Positions 9,922 to 17,648 of a stretch of DNA of 43,424 nt are shown piece by piece. Source of the DNA: Actinomycetes bacterium (GTDB taxonomy: Bacteria > Actinomycetota > Acidimicrobiia > Acidimicrobiales > Acidimicrobiaceae); the NCBI GenBank assembly GCA_021799875.1, contig JAJYZP010000012.1:1-43424 (forward strand). The letters are read 5' to 3'. Under the pieces are notes generated by a model that saw only the letters and a program-made list of their open reading frames with translations, ran no database searches and was not told where the DNA came from. The position numbers and the translations under genes were made by a program. Numbering within the stretch: the stretch's first letter is position 1; each line of letters starts with the position of its first letter.

Positions 9922-10605
9922 ATGAGATCAGATGGTGAGCCCCAGGTGCTCGTGGATCATCTGAAGACCTTTCTGGGATTTTGGACAGCGGATCGAAGCT
10001 CGCTCGTGGTGAGCGGATGCGAGCTGCGCTCACGTCCAGGGTGGGATGGCAACGTACGACCCTTCGTCGGGGTGATCGATCAAGCTGGATTTGGAGTGCT
10101 CTCCGTCGAGAGCGCCATGGTTGCGCCTGTCCAAAATCTCTTGAACGGATGCACCACGTACTCACGTGGGGCCCTTGAGGGACTGCCTGCGGTACTCGGT
10201 ATGTCGGGTAAGAGTGTTTTTGAGGGAGTTTTTCGCTACTGCTTTGCTCCTCATCGCTTTGACCGTCTCGGAGAGTGGTTTGACGCGTCGGCAGCCATAG
10301 TTCCCGAATGGCTGCACCCCTTCGGCGGCGAGGTGCTACTCGCTCTCGACGAGGACAAGAAGTACCTTGGAGGCGTTGGGATTAAGCGTCACGACGAGTT
10401 CGGTCGTGAGATTGCCGTGGTGACGGAGGAGGCTGCGCGCGGAAGAGGCATTGCGCGCTCCTTAGTGGCTCAAGCTACCGAACGCATTCTCGAGGAGGGA
10501 AGAGCGCCGACCTACCTCCACGCTCCTGGAAACCTCGCGTCTGCACGTGTCGCAGAGTCAGTCGGTTTCTTAGATCGCGGCTGGAAGATCGTCGGTATTG
10601 GCTAG
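9922..10605 (+). CDS. GNAT-family N-acetyltransferase
   Basis: A protein of about 227 residues whose C-terminal third carries the acetyl-CoA binding motif of GCN5-related acetyltransferases: VVTEEAARGRGIARSLV, followed by a helix and NLASARVAESVGF. The N-terminal two thirds are divergent, as in FR47/GNAT proteins with a swapped or degenerate first half. The ATG at 9922 follows GAGGTAG; an in-frame extension to 9796 lacks a binding site. The substrate is unknown. It stands alone, with 800 bases of apparently non-coding DNA after it. Confidence 0.8.
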   Translation: MRSDGEPQVLVDHLKTFLGFWTADRSSLVVSGCELRSRPGWDGNVRPFVGVIDQAGFGVLSVESAMVAPVQNLLNGCTTYSRGALEGLPAVLGMSGKSVFEGVFRYCFAPHRFDRLGEWFDASAAIVPEWLHPFGGEVLLALDEDKKYLGGVGIKRHDEFGREIAVVTEEAARGRGIARSLVAQATERILEEGRAPTYLHAPGNLASARVAESVGFLDRGWKIVGIG

Positions 10606-11429
10606 TGAGTACTCGGCCGCTCGGAAGCTCTCGGAATACGACGGTAGAAACGTTTGACCACTGACAGTGACGAGGGTCTTTGCTACCTCTTGGGCTTACG
10701 GTAGCGCAAGGTGCCTCGCAGGGTCTGAGAGCAGTGTCGTTTCCTGTGATGCTCCAGAGGTTTGCAACACAACACCTGAGCCTGTGCCGTCTTAACCTTA
10801 TGTTCGGAACGACCTATACAGCGTCCACGCAGGCAAGCTGCTTGAGCTGTTCGGGCCGAGCTGCATGAGGCTACTCATCGACAGAGCTCAAAATTAGCTT
10901 CATCCATACGCAGCCCGACGAACGTTCGACAGGTCCAGCTGTGAGCCCTCGGGTACACCATCACATGGAAGTTGCGAATGTTGGTGCATTGCTTGTGAGG
11001 AGTGCTAATTATCTCATGGAGTCTTTGGACCTAGGCGTACTACGCAACAGGACAGAACCTCCCTCAAAAGCCTAGTTACTTGACATAATACTTCTTATCG
11101 GACATTTAGCGGTTGCACTGACGCCGTTACCCTGTTCCAGCAACTCCCCGGACGACCTTGTATCGAGGCTCGATCGATTGCAACTGATGCTGAGCAACCG
11201 CACGAACGTCTTGGCGTACGACGAAGGGGCCAGCCGATGCGATCGCCTCCTTGCTCATCGCGCTCATAATCGCCTCATTCGGGCTCAATAGGAGCGACTG
11301 AAAGCTAAAAGAGGCGGGAAGTGAAACCGTAACGTAAAGCTCTATGGATGTGCGCTCGCAATGGTTCTAGAGAGTCCACTGTCCGTCAGCTACTCAGAGG
11401 TACGCTCGAGAATGGGTTAGAGTACCGTC
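10606..11429. other. Long intergenic region (about 820 bp)
   Basis: I find no open frame with a start site and coding character on either strand. A TTGACA (11080-11085) is followed by no acceptable -10 box at normal spacing. The last dozen bases hold the -10 box of the leaderless methyltransferase promoter. No transposase remnant or RNA gene was recognised. Confidence 0.45.
11418..11423 (+). promoter_or_regulatory. -10 box of a leaderless promoter (methyltransferase)
   Basis: TAGAGT ends 6 bases before the ATG at 11430. This places the transcription start at or next to the start codon. There is no ribosome binding site before the ATG, which fits a leaderless mRNA. The -35 region is weak. Confidence 0.5.
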
Positions 11430-12221
11430 ATGGATCGTGAAGAGTTGATCGTCTCCAATCTCGACTGGTGGAACGAGCGAGCACCACTCCATGTCGCGTC
11501 TGCGTTCTATCACGTCGACGATTTGATCAATGGTGCATCGGCGCTTGACGAGTTTGAGGAGCGTGAGCTGGTCTCTCATGGTGGTGAATCGCTCCTTCAC
11601 CTCCAATGCCATATTGGGACCGATACTATTAGCTGGGCCAGAAGAGGCTTCGACGTAACTGGTCTGGACTTCTCCGAGGTCGCAATCAGAGAGGCGGCGC
11701 AACTCGGGAGTCAGTGTGGCGTGACGGTCAAGTGGATCACCTCCGACCTCTACCAGGCACCTCAGACTCTCGGTCGTACTTTTGATGTCGTCTACACGGG
11801 CAAGGGAGCACTCGTTTGGCTCGACGATATCAAGCTGTGGGCTGATGTCGTGAACCAGCTTCTTAAACCAGGTGGACGTCTCTATCTCGTGGAGTTCCAT
11901 CCCGTGAGCGAAGTCCTCGGAGAGAAGGGTTGGTCCATCGAGTACGACTACTTTAGCGATGGTGAAGCCATTATTGAGGATCAGACGATGGGGAGCTACG
12001 CAGACCGTGACGTCACAACACGCGCAAACCGGACCGCTACGTGGCAGCATACGCTCGGAGATATTATCTCCGCCCTCACCGGGGCTGGTCTTAGCATCAA
12101 ATGGCTCCATGAATATCCTCACACTCACTTTGAGCGTACCGACGCGCTTTTCTTCGATCCCGAGCGCCGCACCTATCAAGTTCCACCTGGGACGCCGCGG
12201 CTTCCTCTCCTGTTCTCCTGA
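11430..12221 (+). CDS. Class I SAM-dependent methyltransferase
   Basis: A 263-residue protein with the SAM-binding motif I variant LLHLQCHIGTDTISWAR (about residues 55-71), followed by VTGLDFSEVAI (acidic loop binding the ribose) and a motif IV region DVVYTGKGALVWLDD. This HLQCH-type motif is typical of a widespread family of small-molecule methyltransferases of unknown substrate. The start has no Shine-Dalgarno sequence but lies 7 bases after a TAGAGT -10 box. Both flanks are long intergenic stretches, so context gives no clue to its substrate. Confidence 0.88.
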   Translation: MDREELIVSNLDWWNERAPLHVASAFYHVDDLINGASALDEFEERELVSHGGESLLHLQCHIGTDTISWARRGFDVTGLDFSEVAIREAAQLGSQCGVTVKWITSDLYQAPQTLGRTFDVVYTGKGALVWLDDIKLWADVVNQLLKPGGRLYLVEFHPVSEVLGEKGWSIEYDYFSDGEAIIEDQTMGSYADRDVTTRANRTATWQHTLGDIISALTGAGLSIKWLHEYPHTHFERTDALFFDPERRTYQVPPGTPRLPLLFS

Positions 12222-12549
12222 TTAGCGGAGAAGCTACCATAGTCGTTTGCTCGGCCACTCGTGAACGAGACAATCTCGCACGGAGCCGGCTTAGGTCTCG
12301 ATATCACCTCAGCGAGCTAGTTTGAACCAGAGGCATGGATCTACCGGCGCCACCGTAAGGTCGAGAGAGTAGCAGGTTAAGGAAGCGTAGCTTTGTGCTC
12401 TCGGCGTTTGACGGGAGCGAGATGTTCTATGCCGAGCAGTTCTTCTTAATATCTCTGGGTTCTTCATCGCTTGAAGAGGGGCTCCGCATGAGTACCGATC
12501 GTGAGGCAGGAGTCTTCTGAGAAACCGTAGCTGCTTGGAACAAAGATAG
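12222..12549. other. Convergent intergenic region
   Basis: About 330 bases between the ends of the methyltransferase gene and the ferredoxin gene. Terminators for both would be expected here, but I see no strong hairpin and no gene. Confidence 0.4.
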
Positions 12550-12828
12550 CTATGGTGTCGTCTTTTTCAGGCTCAGTGCCGCTTGCGGACAGGCCTTGAT
12601 AGCTCGATTCGCAGCACCTAGCTCACGGATCACGAGTCGCTCGGATAGCTGTACAGGAAAGCCCCAAGGGTCCAGTGCAAGGAGATCCGGTGCCATCAGC
12701 ACGCAGATGCCGTGCCCATTGCAGAGTAAAGGATTGATCTCAAGGCACAAGGCCTCCCCCACGTTTTCGTCGTGGTTGTGAGCCTGGCGCTCCCTCTTGT
12801 TTGCTCGACGAGGGTGATCCTCTGACAC
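12550..12828 (-). CDS. Single-cluster ferredoxin (3Fe-4S / His-ligated 4Fe-4S type)
   Basis: A 92-residue ferredoxin. The cluster motif is CNGHGIC (Cys36 to Cys42, with His39 where a third cysteine would be) plus the distant Cys80-Pro in AIKACPQAAL. This CxxHxxC...CP pattern is that of actinobacterial ferredoxins carrying a 3Fe-4S cluster or a His-ligated 4Fe-4S cluster, often partners of flavoproteins and P450s. The first 25 residues are charged and poorly conserved in type, so the true start may be later. The annotated GTG begins 2 bases after the stop of the NuoF-like gene, making this the last gene of the redox operon. It is probably the soluble electron carrier for that system. Confidence 0.85.
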   Translation of the reverse strand: MSEDHPRRANKRERQAHNHDENVGEALCLEINPLLCNGHGICVLMAPDLLALDPWGFPVQLSERLVIRELGAANRAIKACPQAALSLKKTTP

Positions 12829-12830
12829 GA

Positions 12831-14147
12831 TTAGGGACGAATCTCTGGAACGTTGAAGACCGCTCGTGGCTCAGAGGCTCGACATCTGCCGTGTAGATGT
12901 CGTTCGACCTCATCGGCGAAGGTTAACAGTGCGCTTCGCACCATCGTTACCGCAGCATCGGGGTGCGAGCAAGCACCTCGACCTTCAATGAGAGTGAAAG
13001 CACGCTCGAATGAGCGGATCTGGCGTCGCCCGCTCCGGAACGAAACCAGGTCCCAGAGTCGCGATGCGACGCCAGCTAGACCGTGGACGCACGGTCCGCA
13101 CTGTCCAGCCGTCTCACGAGCCAGGTAGGTCGCAAGTCGAGCCGCGACGTACAGCCCACAGGCATCGTGTGGTACGACACCGATGAAACCACATCCAAGC
13201 GACCGCTGCGTCATCCGAGCCTGTTCTTCGGAGAGCTCAAAATCGAGCTCCTCCCTGCCGTCGATGAAAGTACCGGCGAAACCACCAAGAAGGATGGCCT
13301 GTGGGGCTGTGGTCGACAATGCCTCGGCCTCTTCGAGGAGATCGCCAATGCGCTGTGGCCGAAGACTTTCGAGAACGACTCCCTGGCGTGGTACTGCTCC
13401 ACCCACGGTGAAGAGTCGACTACCGGGATTGGCGGGAGAACCGTAGCTTCGGAACGTCTTGACGCCGACCGTAGCGATCAGTGCGAGATGGGCAAGTGTC
13501 TCCACATTACTAACTAACGTAGGACGACCATCGACGCCACCGACAGCCGAGCGTTGCCCGAAGACTGGTTTGGCCTCGCCGCCGCCGATGTAGGAGACTG
13601 CCGCACTCGACTCCCCTGCTACGTAACCTCGTGGTGAGGTAACGATGCGCAGGACAGGCTCCTGGTAGTGTGCTTGGCGGCGCTCGCTCACTGCGTGCTG
13701 CAGTGTATCAAGGACGATGGGATCGTCACCGTGCAGGTAGAGGTAGATGGTGGAGGCACCCACCGCCTTGGCGGCGAGGACCGCTCCGTCAAGAACGAGG
13801 TGTGGTCGGAGTAGCAACAGAGTCCGGTCCTTGTGTGAGTCCGGTTCGGACTCCGCGCCGTTTGCTACCACAACAGCATCACCTCCTTGTGTTGCAACTG
13901 CAATGAGCTTGCGATAGAGAGGAAAGGCTGCCCCGCCGCGCCCAAGTAGTCCTGCTTGCTTCGTCCACTCAACGATCTGTGACGCAGTGAGGTCGTGGTC
14001 GAACTCTACTTCCTCTCTGTGGTGCTGCAACGACTCACGTCTATAGGGACCGTGAAGTCGGTCGCCTAAGAGCGTGGCCGATCTGTGCTCTGGCTGGAAG
14101 TCGAGCCTGCGGTCACGATCTGCGATGAGAGGCTCGCCACTAACCAT
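12831..14147 (-). CDS. NuoF-like flavoprotein (NADH dehydrogenase subunit F family)
   Basis: A 438-residue protein related to the NADH-binding subunit NuoF of complex I. It has the FMN/NADH glycine loop GLLGRGGAAFP (residues 66-76), the ANGAESEPDSHKDR segment (95-108), a SLBB-like region, and the C-terminal iron-sulfur region ETAGQCGPCVHG followed by GRGACSHPD. In NuoF the cluster uses SCGxCxPC plus a distant cysteine; here the third cysteine of the first motif is Gly, so only three ligands of the usual four are visible. It overlaps the upstream membrane protein gene by 8 bases and is followed directly by the ferredoxin. Likely role: electron transfer between NAD(P)H or ferredoxin and the haem membrane protein; the direction is not known. 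Confidence 0.85.
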   Translation of the reverse strand: MVSGEPLIADRDRRLDFQPEHRSATLLGDRLHGPYRRESLQHHREEVEFDHDLTASQIVEWTKQAGLLGRGGAAFPLYRKLIAVATQGGDAVVVANGAESEPDSHKDRTLLLLRPHLVLDGAVLAAKAVGASTIYLYLHGDDPIVLDTLQHAVSERRQAHYQEPVLRIVTSPRGYVAGESSAAVSYIGGGEAKPVFGQRSAVGGVDGRPTLVSNVETLAHLALIATVGVKTFRSYGSPANPGSRLFTVGGAVPRQGVVLESLRPQRIGDLLEEAEALSTTAPQAILLGGFAGTFIDGREELDFELSEEQARMTQRSLGCGFIGVVPHDACGLYVAARLATYLARETAGQCGPCVHGLAGVASRLWDLVSFRSGRRQIRSFERAFTLIEGRGACSHPDAAVTMVRSALLTFADEVERHLHGRCRASEPRAVFNVPEIRP

Positions 14148-14877
14148 TGGTAGCCAGCTTGCTTCTCCAGATCCAGGTCAAAGATCGGAGTCCAACGACG
14201 GTCACCGCTAAGAATGCGTACAGTGGCCTCAGTGAGGGTGAGTCGGTTCCGGTCAGAAGACCATGAAGCCAGGTCAGGGCGAAGAGAGCGAGCGTTAGTC
14301 GATGTAGGTTGAGCCAGTGACGACCAACGACGAGTCCGGAGAGGGCGGCACTACCACCGATCAGGATTATCAGATACAGCGCAACGGTCCCGCATGCAAC
14401 GCCGAGCGGTCGGTAGCCAGAGAGACCGGGTACGAAGGCGCCGAGAACTCCGACTCGAGCATACGGATCGAGCTCAAGGGAGATAATGTGCAAAGCAAGG
14501 AGGACTACCGTCACCCCAAGAAGCGAGGTATGGAGTCGAAGAATGAGGCTGGGCTGTACCCTCCCTCCGCGTCGAATCCACGGTGACCGATAGAGTAAGC
14601 CACAACAGACTAAGGCCCAAAGCGTGACGAAGACCGCAAGGCCGGTCGTACGACCTACGGCCCACGGAACCATCTTCGCACCGATCTGAGCAGTTGCGCC
14701 TTGCAGGAGGGCGTATCCTACGATGAGCGCACCAGCACCGAGGCCGAGGATGGCTGAGAACTGGTTCGCTCCCCCTCGCCTACCTTCTTGCGCTTGGGGT
14801 ATGCCTTTGACTAGAGCAGACTTTCGCGCAGTTTTGGTCGCACTCGTGCGTGTCGGTGGATCTAGGTGCTGAGCCAT
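14140..14877 (-). CDS. Ferric-reductase-like haem b membrane protein
   Basis: A 245-residue protein with an N-terminal basic stretch and about six membrane helices. Two helices carry widely spaced histidine pairs, His116/His130 (LRLHTSLL...ALH) and His192/His205 (LNLHRLTL...WLHG), the bis-histidine pattern that holds two b haems in the ferric reductase-like transmembrane (FRD/MsrQ-type) fold. There is no FAD/NADPH domain attached, so the electron donor must be separate; the adjacent NuoF-like protein and ferredoxin are obvious candidates. The gene overlaps both neighbours (16 bases upstream, 8 downstream), which marks a tightly coupled operon. It would carry electrons across the cytoplasmic membrane. 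Confidence 0.85.
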   Translation of the reverse strand: MAQHLDPPTRTSATKTARKSALVKGIPQAQEGRRGGANQFSAILGLGAGALIVGYALLQGATAQIGAKMVPWAVGRTTGLAVFVTLWALVCCGLLYRSPWIRRGGRVQPSLILRLHTSLLGVTVVLLALHIISLELDPYARVGVLGAFVPGLSGYRPLGVACGTVALYLIILIGGSAALSGLVVGRHWLNLHRLTLALFALTWLHGLLTGTDSPSLRPLYAFLAVTVVGLRSLTWIWRSKLATNG

Positions 14878-15884
14878 GCGACCTTCTCCCCCATCTTTGT
14901 AGAAAACTGATACGTTCCATTGCTGAAGACCCAGAACGCAGCGAGACCTTGGGCCTCAGCCTCAGACTCGATGCCTAGCCCACCTGAGAGGAAGAGGGTC
15001 TTACTCCAGACCTCTGCTATCGCTGGATCCTCCTCTACGACCGTGACCGAAGTAAGCCCGTCTCCACCTGGTAGCCCCGTTCGAGGATCGATGAGGTGGT
15101 GCTCCGACCGCCCCTCATGGTCCCAGCGTCGAACCCGAGTCGATGAGGTTGCACAAGCCTCGTCGACCAACCCGAGTACGGCGATGTGTCGTTCCGGCGA
15201 CCGAGGGTCTTCGATACCTACCTTCCATGCCGTGTCATCAAGTGGTCGACCGCTCAGGTAGCAGTCCCCTCCGGCCTCAATGAGAAAACTAGGCGTTGAT
15301 CTCCCGATGATCTCGGCGCTCATACGGACCGCTAGCCCCTTGCCAATACCACCGAGATCGAGAGGATGGTCGCCGATTACGACGGTGCTCGATTCAGCAT
15401 CCAACACGGGATTCCACGGTGGTAATGGCGGCCGAGATTCCCTTGACGTACGCAACTCTGGGTTTGGGTCTGCACTAACCAACGTCAGCGTGGAGAAGCT
15501 TCGGTCGTAGCCAAGTCGAACGAGGTCGCTCAGGACTCTGGGGTCGAATGCTCCATTCGTCATCCGATAGGCACGGAAGGCCTCTGAAATCATTGAGAAC
15601 GTGATCGTCGAGAGCTGCGCCTTCTGCTCTGGAGAAGCGTTGAGGATGCTCAACTCGCTCGCTGGTAGGAAACGACTGCATCGTGTCTCAACTTCGTGGA
15701 AGAGTTCCTCCACGCTCTTGAGTGCGTCTTCTGTTGATTGCTTCGATGCCCGATCCGAGAACGCGAGGAGATGTACCTGGGTCGCCATGGCCGAGAAGCT
15801 TCGCTGCTGCTTCTCGGCTAGATGAGCACCGGAGTCGCTCGTTGCGAGCACGGGTTGAGTCGGATGATTCGATGGCGATATCAA
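14862..15884 (-). CDS. apbE: FAD:protein FMN transferase (ApbE family)
   Basis: A 340-residue ApbE-family enzyme, which attaches FMN from FAD covalently to a Thr/Ser of target proteins. Visible features are DLGGIGKGLAV, the EAGGDCYLSG segment, and HHLIDPRTGLPGGDGLTSVTV near the C-terminal third, where metal and FAD are bound. The start is a TTG two bases after the stop of the upstream coiled-coil gene, so it depends on coupling. No signal peptide or lipobox is visible, whereas many Gram-positive ApbE proteins are lipoproteins. No neighbour in the operon has a recognisable FMN-binding domain with the S/T-G-A-T acceptor motif, so its target is not evident here. Confidence 0.9.
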   Translation of the reverse strand: MISPSNHPTQPVLATSDSGAHLAEKQQRSFSAMATQVHLLAFSDRASKQSTEDALKSVEELFHEVETRCSRFLPASELSILNASPEQKAQLSTITFSMISEAFRAYRMTNGAFDPRVLSDLVRLGYDRSFSTLTLVSADPNPELRTSRESRPPLPPWNPVLDAESSTVVIGDHPLDLGGIGKGLAVRMSAEIIGRSTPSFLIEAGGDCYLSGRPLDDTAWKVGIEDPRSPERHIAVLGLVDEACATSSTRVRRWDHEGRSEHHLIDPRTGLPGGDGLTSVTVVEEDPAIAEVWSKTLFLSGGLGIESEAEAQGLAAFWVFSNGTYQFSTKMGEKVAWLST

Positions 15885-15886
15885 GG

Positions 15887-16363
15887 CTAACCAACCGAAG
15901 TCGAGGCGCTCGTCGTTGCATGCGTCGCTGGTGGCGGTGTAAAGGTCGGGATCGAGATTGGAGGGAGCGAGCTTACTCCCCCACCACTTGACGATCCTGA
16001 AGTGTTCAGATCTGTCGGGCTCATCTGTGACAGGTGTGCGATAGCAGCGAGTTCTGCGTTCAACGATGCCCGCAGGCGACCAAGTGAAGCCGTCAGAGCT
16101 ACCATGTTTGATGCCTGAGAGCTGAGCTCAAGTTCTCGTGCTCGAGCGACGGCAGCCACCTGCTGAGCGTGGAACTTCGGTGCAACGTACCCGAAAAAGA
16201 TGAGACTGACGAGAGCGGCGAAGGAGGTAGCCAAGATCGGGGCGAGCGAGCGTGATGAGCGTTCGGCTCGGCGAAGTACCTCCGAGACCGAGTAGTGCGA
16301 TCGTAGGTGACGATCTCGAACAGGCGGCTCTCTTTGGCTGAGGCCCTGCAGTGGTGAGGTCAC
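15887..16363 (-). CDS. Membrane-anchored coiled-coil protein with Ser/Pro/Thr-rich tail
   Basis: A 158-residue protein I do not recognise. It has a basic N-terminal part (1-40), one membrane helix (about 41-63, LAPILATSFAALVSLIFFGY), a helical, probably coiled-coil stretch (about 65-115), and a disordered tail rich in Gly, Ser, Pro and Thr. The topology suggests a short cytoplasmic end and an external helical stalk. The GTG start directly follows the stop codon of the preceding gene (TAG-GTG), and the apbE start lies two bases after its own stop, so it is an integral member of the redox operon. It may scaffold or organise the electron carriers outside the membrane; this is inference. Confidence 0.75.
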   Translation of the reverse strand: MTSPLQGLSQREPPVRDRHLRSHYSVSEVLRRAERSSRSLAPILATSFAALVSLIFFGYVAPKFHAQQVAAVARARELELSSQASNMVALTASLGRLRASLNAELAAIAHLSQMSPTDLNTSGSSSGGGVSSLPPISIPTFTPPPATHATTSASTSVG

Positions 16364-16813
16364 CTAGTTATCTCCGCTGCTCGAGGTGGCGTCGCCAGAG
16401 GAGGAAGCTTTGGTCGTGGTATGAGTCGCTACAACGGGCTGCTGCTGCTGCGCTTGGATCTTTGACGCTTCTTGTTGGAGTTGAGACGCCTCAGTGCTCA
16501 GAGCCTCGCTCTCGGTATTGAGCTGACTTTGGCGAGCGGCGATCTGTTGGGATGCTGTGGATAACTTCGCATTCGCTTGAGCGATAGCAGCGCTCACCTT
16601 GGAGCTCGCGTCTTTAATCTGTTGTGAGAGCGCTAGTTCTTCCTGCTGAAGAACACGCTCTTCCTCTGAGAGCTTCGTCGGTATCGGCATGGTCGCAGCA
16701 GTTGGAGCCACCGTGATCGTTGGTGGCGCCAAGGGTGCCTTGATAAGTGCGGCCGCGCCGCCGCCGATCACGCCCGCTACTGCAATCGATCGCACCAACC
16801 ATGTCGCCTTCAT
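16364..16813 (-). CDS. Exported or membrane-anchored coiled-coil protein
   Basis: A 149-residue protein with an N-terminal hydrophobic helix (about 5-25, signal peptide or anchor), an Ala/Pro/Thr-rich spacer, a long Gln/Ser/Ala-rich coiled coil (about 48-122) and a Ser/Thr/Gly-rich tail ending SSSGDATSSSGDN. The ATG has a strong AGGAGGTG site 8 bases before it, which marks the first gene of the six-gene redox operon. Actinobacterial relatives of this cluster, as I know them, begin with an N-terminally anchored FMN-binding protein; this protein shares the anchor-plus-linker layout but has no FMN-binding fold. The tail SGDAT only loosely resembles the SGAT flavinylation site. Function unknown. 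Confidence 0.78.
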   Translation of the reverse strand: MKATWLVRSIAVAGVIGGGAAALIKAPLAPPTITVAPTAATMPIPTKLSEEERVLQQEELALSQQIKDASSKVSAAIAQANAKLSTASQQIAARQSQLNTESEALSTEASQLQQEASKIQAQQQQPVVATHTTTKASSSGDATSSSGDN

Positions 16814-17648
16814 GACAGAGACACCTCCTACCTTGGATCGAGTTCGAGCTTCTACGAGAACGCTCTTCCCGTTAAGCGTTACTCGGATGAGATTACGTGG
16901 CAGTTGACGCTGAGAAGAACATTTTCACGAAGAGTGAGAGAAGTCTCACAACGACGTTAACGAACTGCTCAAGCGTCCGAGTGTATGTCTAGAGCTGCCC
17001 TAGGTTAAGTTGCTGCTCTTCGACCTACGATGACCTCGTTGCCCGCATCGTTGTTGGTATCTCGATCTTATGAAACCGTACAACGATGACCAGTTCAAAC
17101 GGTGGAGCGAGCCACGTTCGTAGGTCTCCCTCCTGAGGGAGGGAGACCTATCGTTGTAGTGAGCGAGAGCACGGCACACGGTCTCAGAGTGGGAGAAAAG
17201 ACGGCTCGAAGATTGGCGCGATCCCCTCTCTATCTGCGAACCTGAGATTCCGTTCTCGCTCCTGCGGTAGGGTGAGTTCCGACTCCCCTTGCTTACTGCG
17301 GCGCGCTGCAAGCTTACGCTGTCTCGGGTAGCTCTCAGCTCACGAGGGATACCACTCGTTCCTTGGTGAGTGCTCACAGCTCTCGGACGTAGTCAGCTCG
17401 ATGAGAGTAGACGGGTGCGCGGTGACGGTATCTACCTGACAACTCGTTCCAGGCTGCGTGATCTTTGCCACGTAGCTCTCTCGCTAGCTCTGTCGTATCG
17501 GGCGCCGGACCCATACTGCGAGGAGGGCACTCATCTCCCACTCCTGCGGGAATCCCCTGACTCGCCATCGACGCTCGTTGTGGCGATACCGTCCATCGGT
17601 AATCGTCTCTCGCTGAGAAATCCGGTCAAAAGATCTGATGGGCTCGTC
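16814..17648. other. Long intergenic region with one strong hairpin
   Basis: About 835 bases between the SNF2 gene end and the redox operon start. It must hold the redox operon promoter; TAATCT at about 16892-16897 (minus strand) is a possible -10 box with a poor -35. A perfect 13-bp hairpin lies at 17121-17150. Open frames here (17000-17377 minus, 17370-17942 plus) lack coding character. Confidence 0.4.
17121..17150. terminator. Perfect 13-bp inverted repeat, probable terminator
   Basis: The arms TAGGTCTCCCTCC (17121-17133) and GGAGGGAGACCTA (17138-17150) are perfect complements around a TGAG loop. The stem is very stable, but no T-run follows on either strand. It lies about 500 bases downstream of the SNF2 gene and about 310 bases upstream of the redox operon, so it could insulate the two. 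A protein-binding palindrome is the alternative. Confidence 0.5.

Noticed and set aside
11080-11109. TTGACATAATACT resembling a strong promoter
   Set aside because: No acceptable -10 box lies at 16-18 bases on the plus strand, and no gene begins within 300 bases of it.
13083-13517. Plus-strand open frame opposite the NuoF-like gene
   Set aside because: Antisense to a gene with clear NuoF motifs; no domain or start site.
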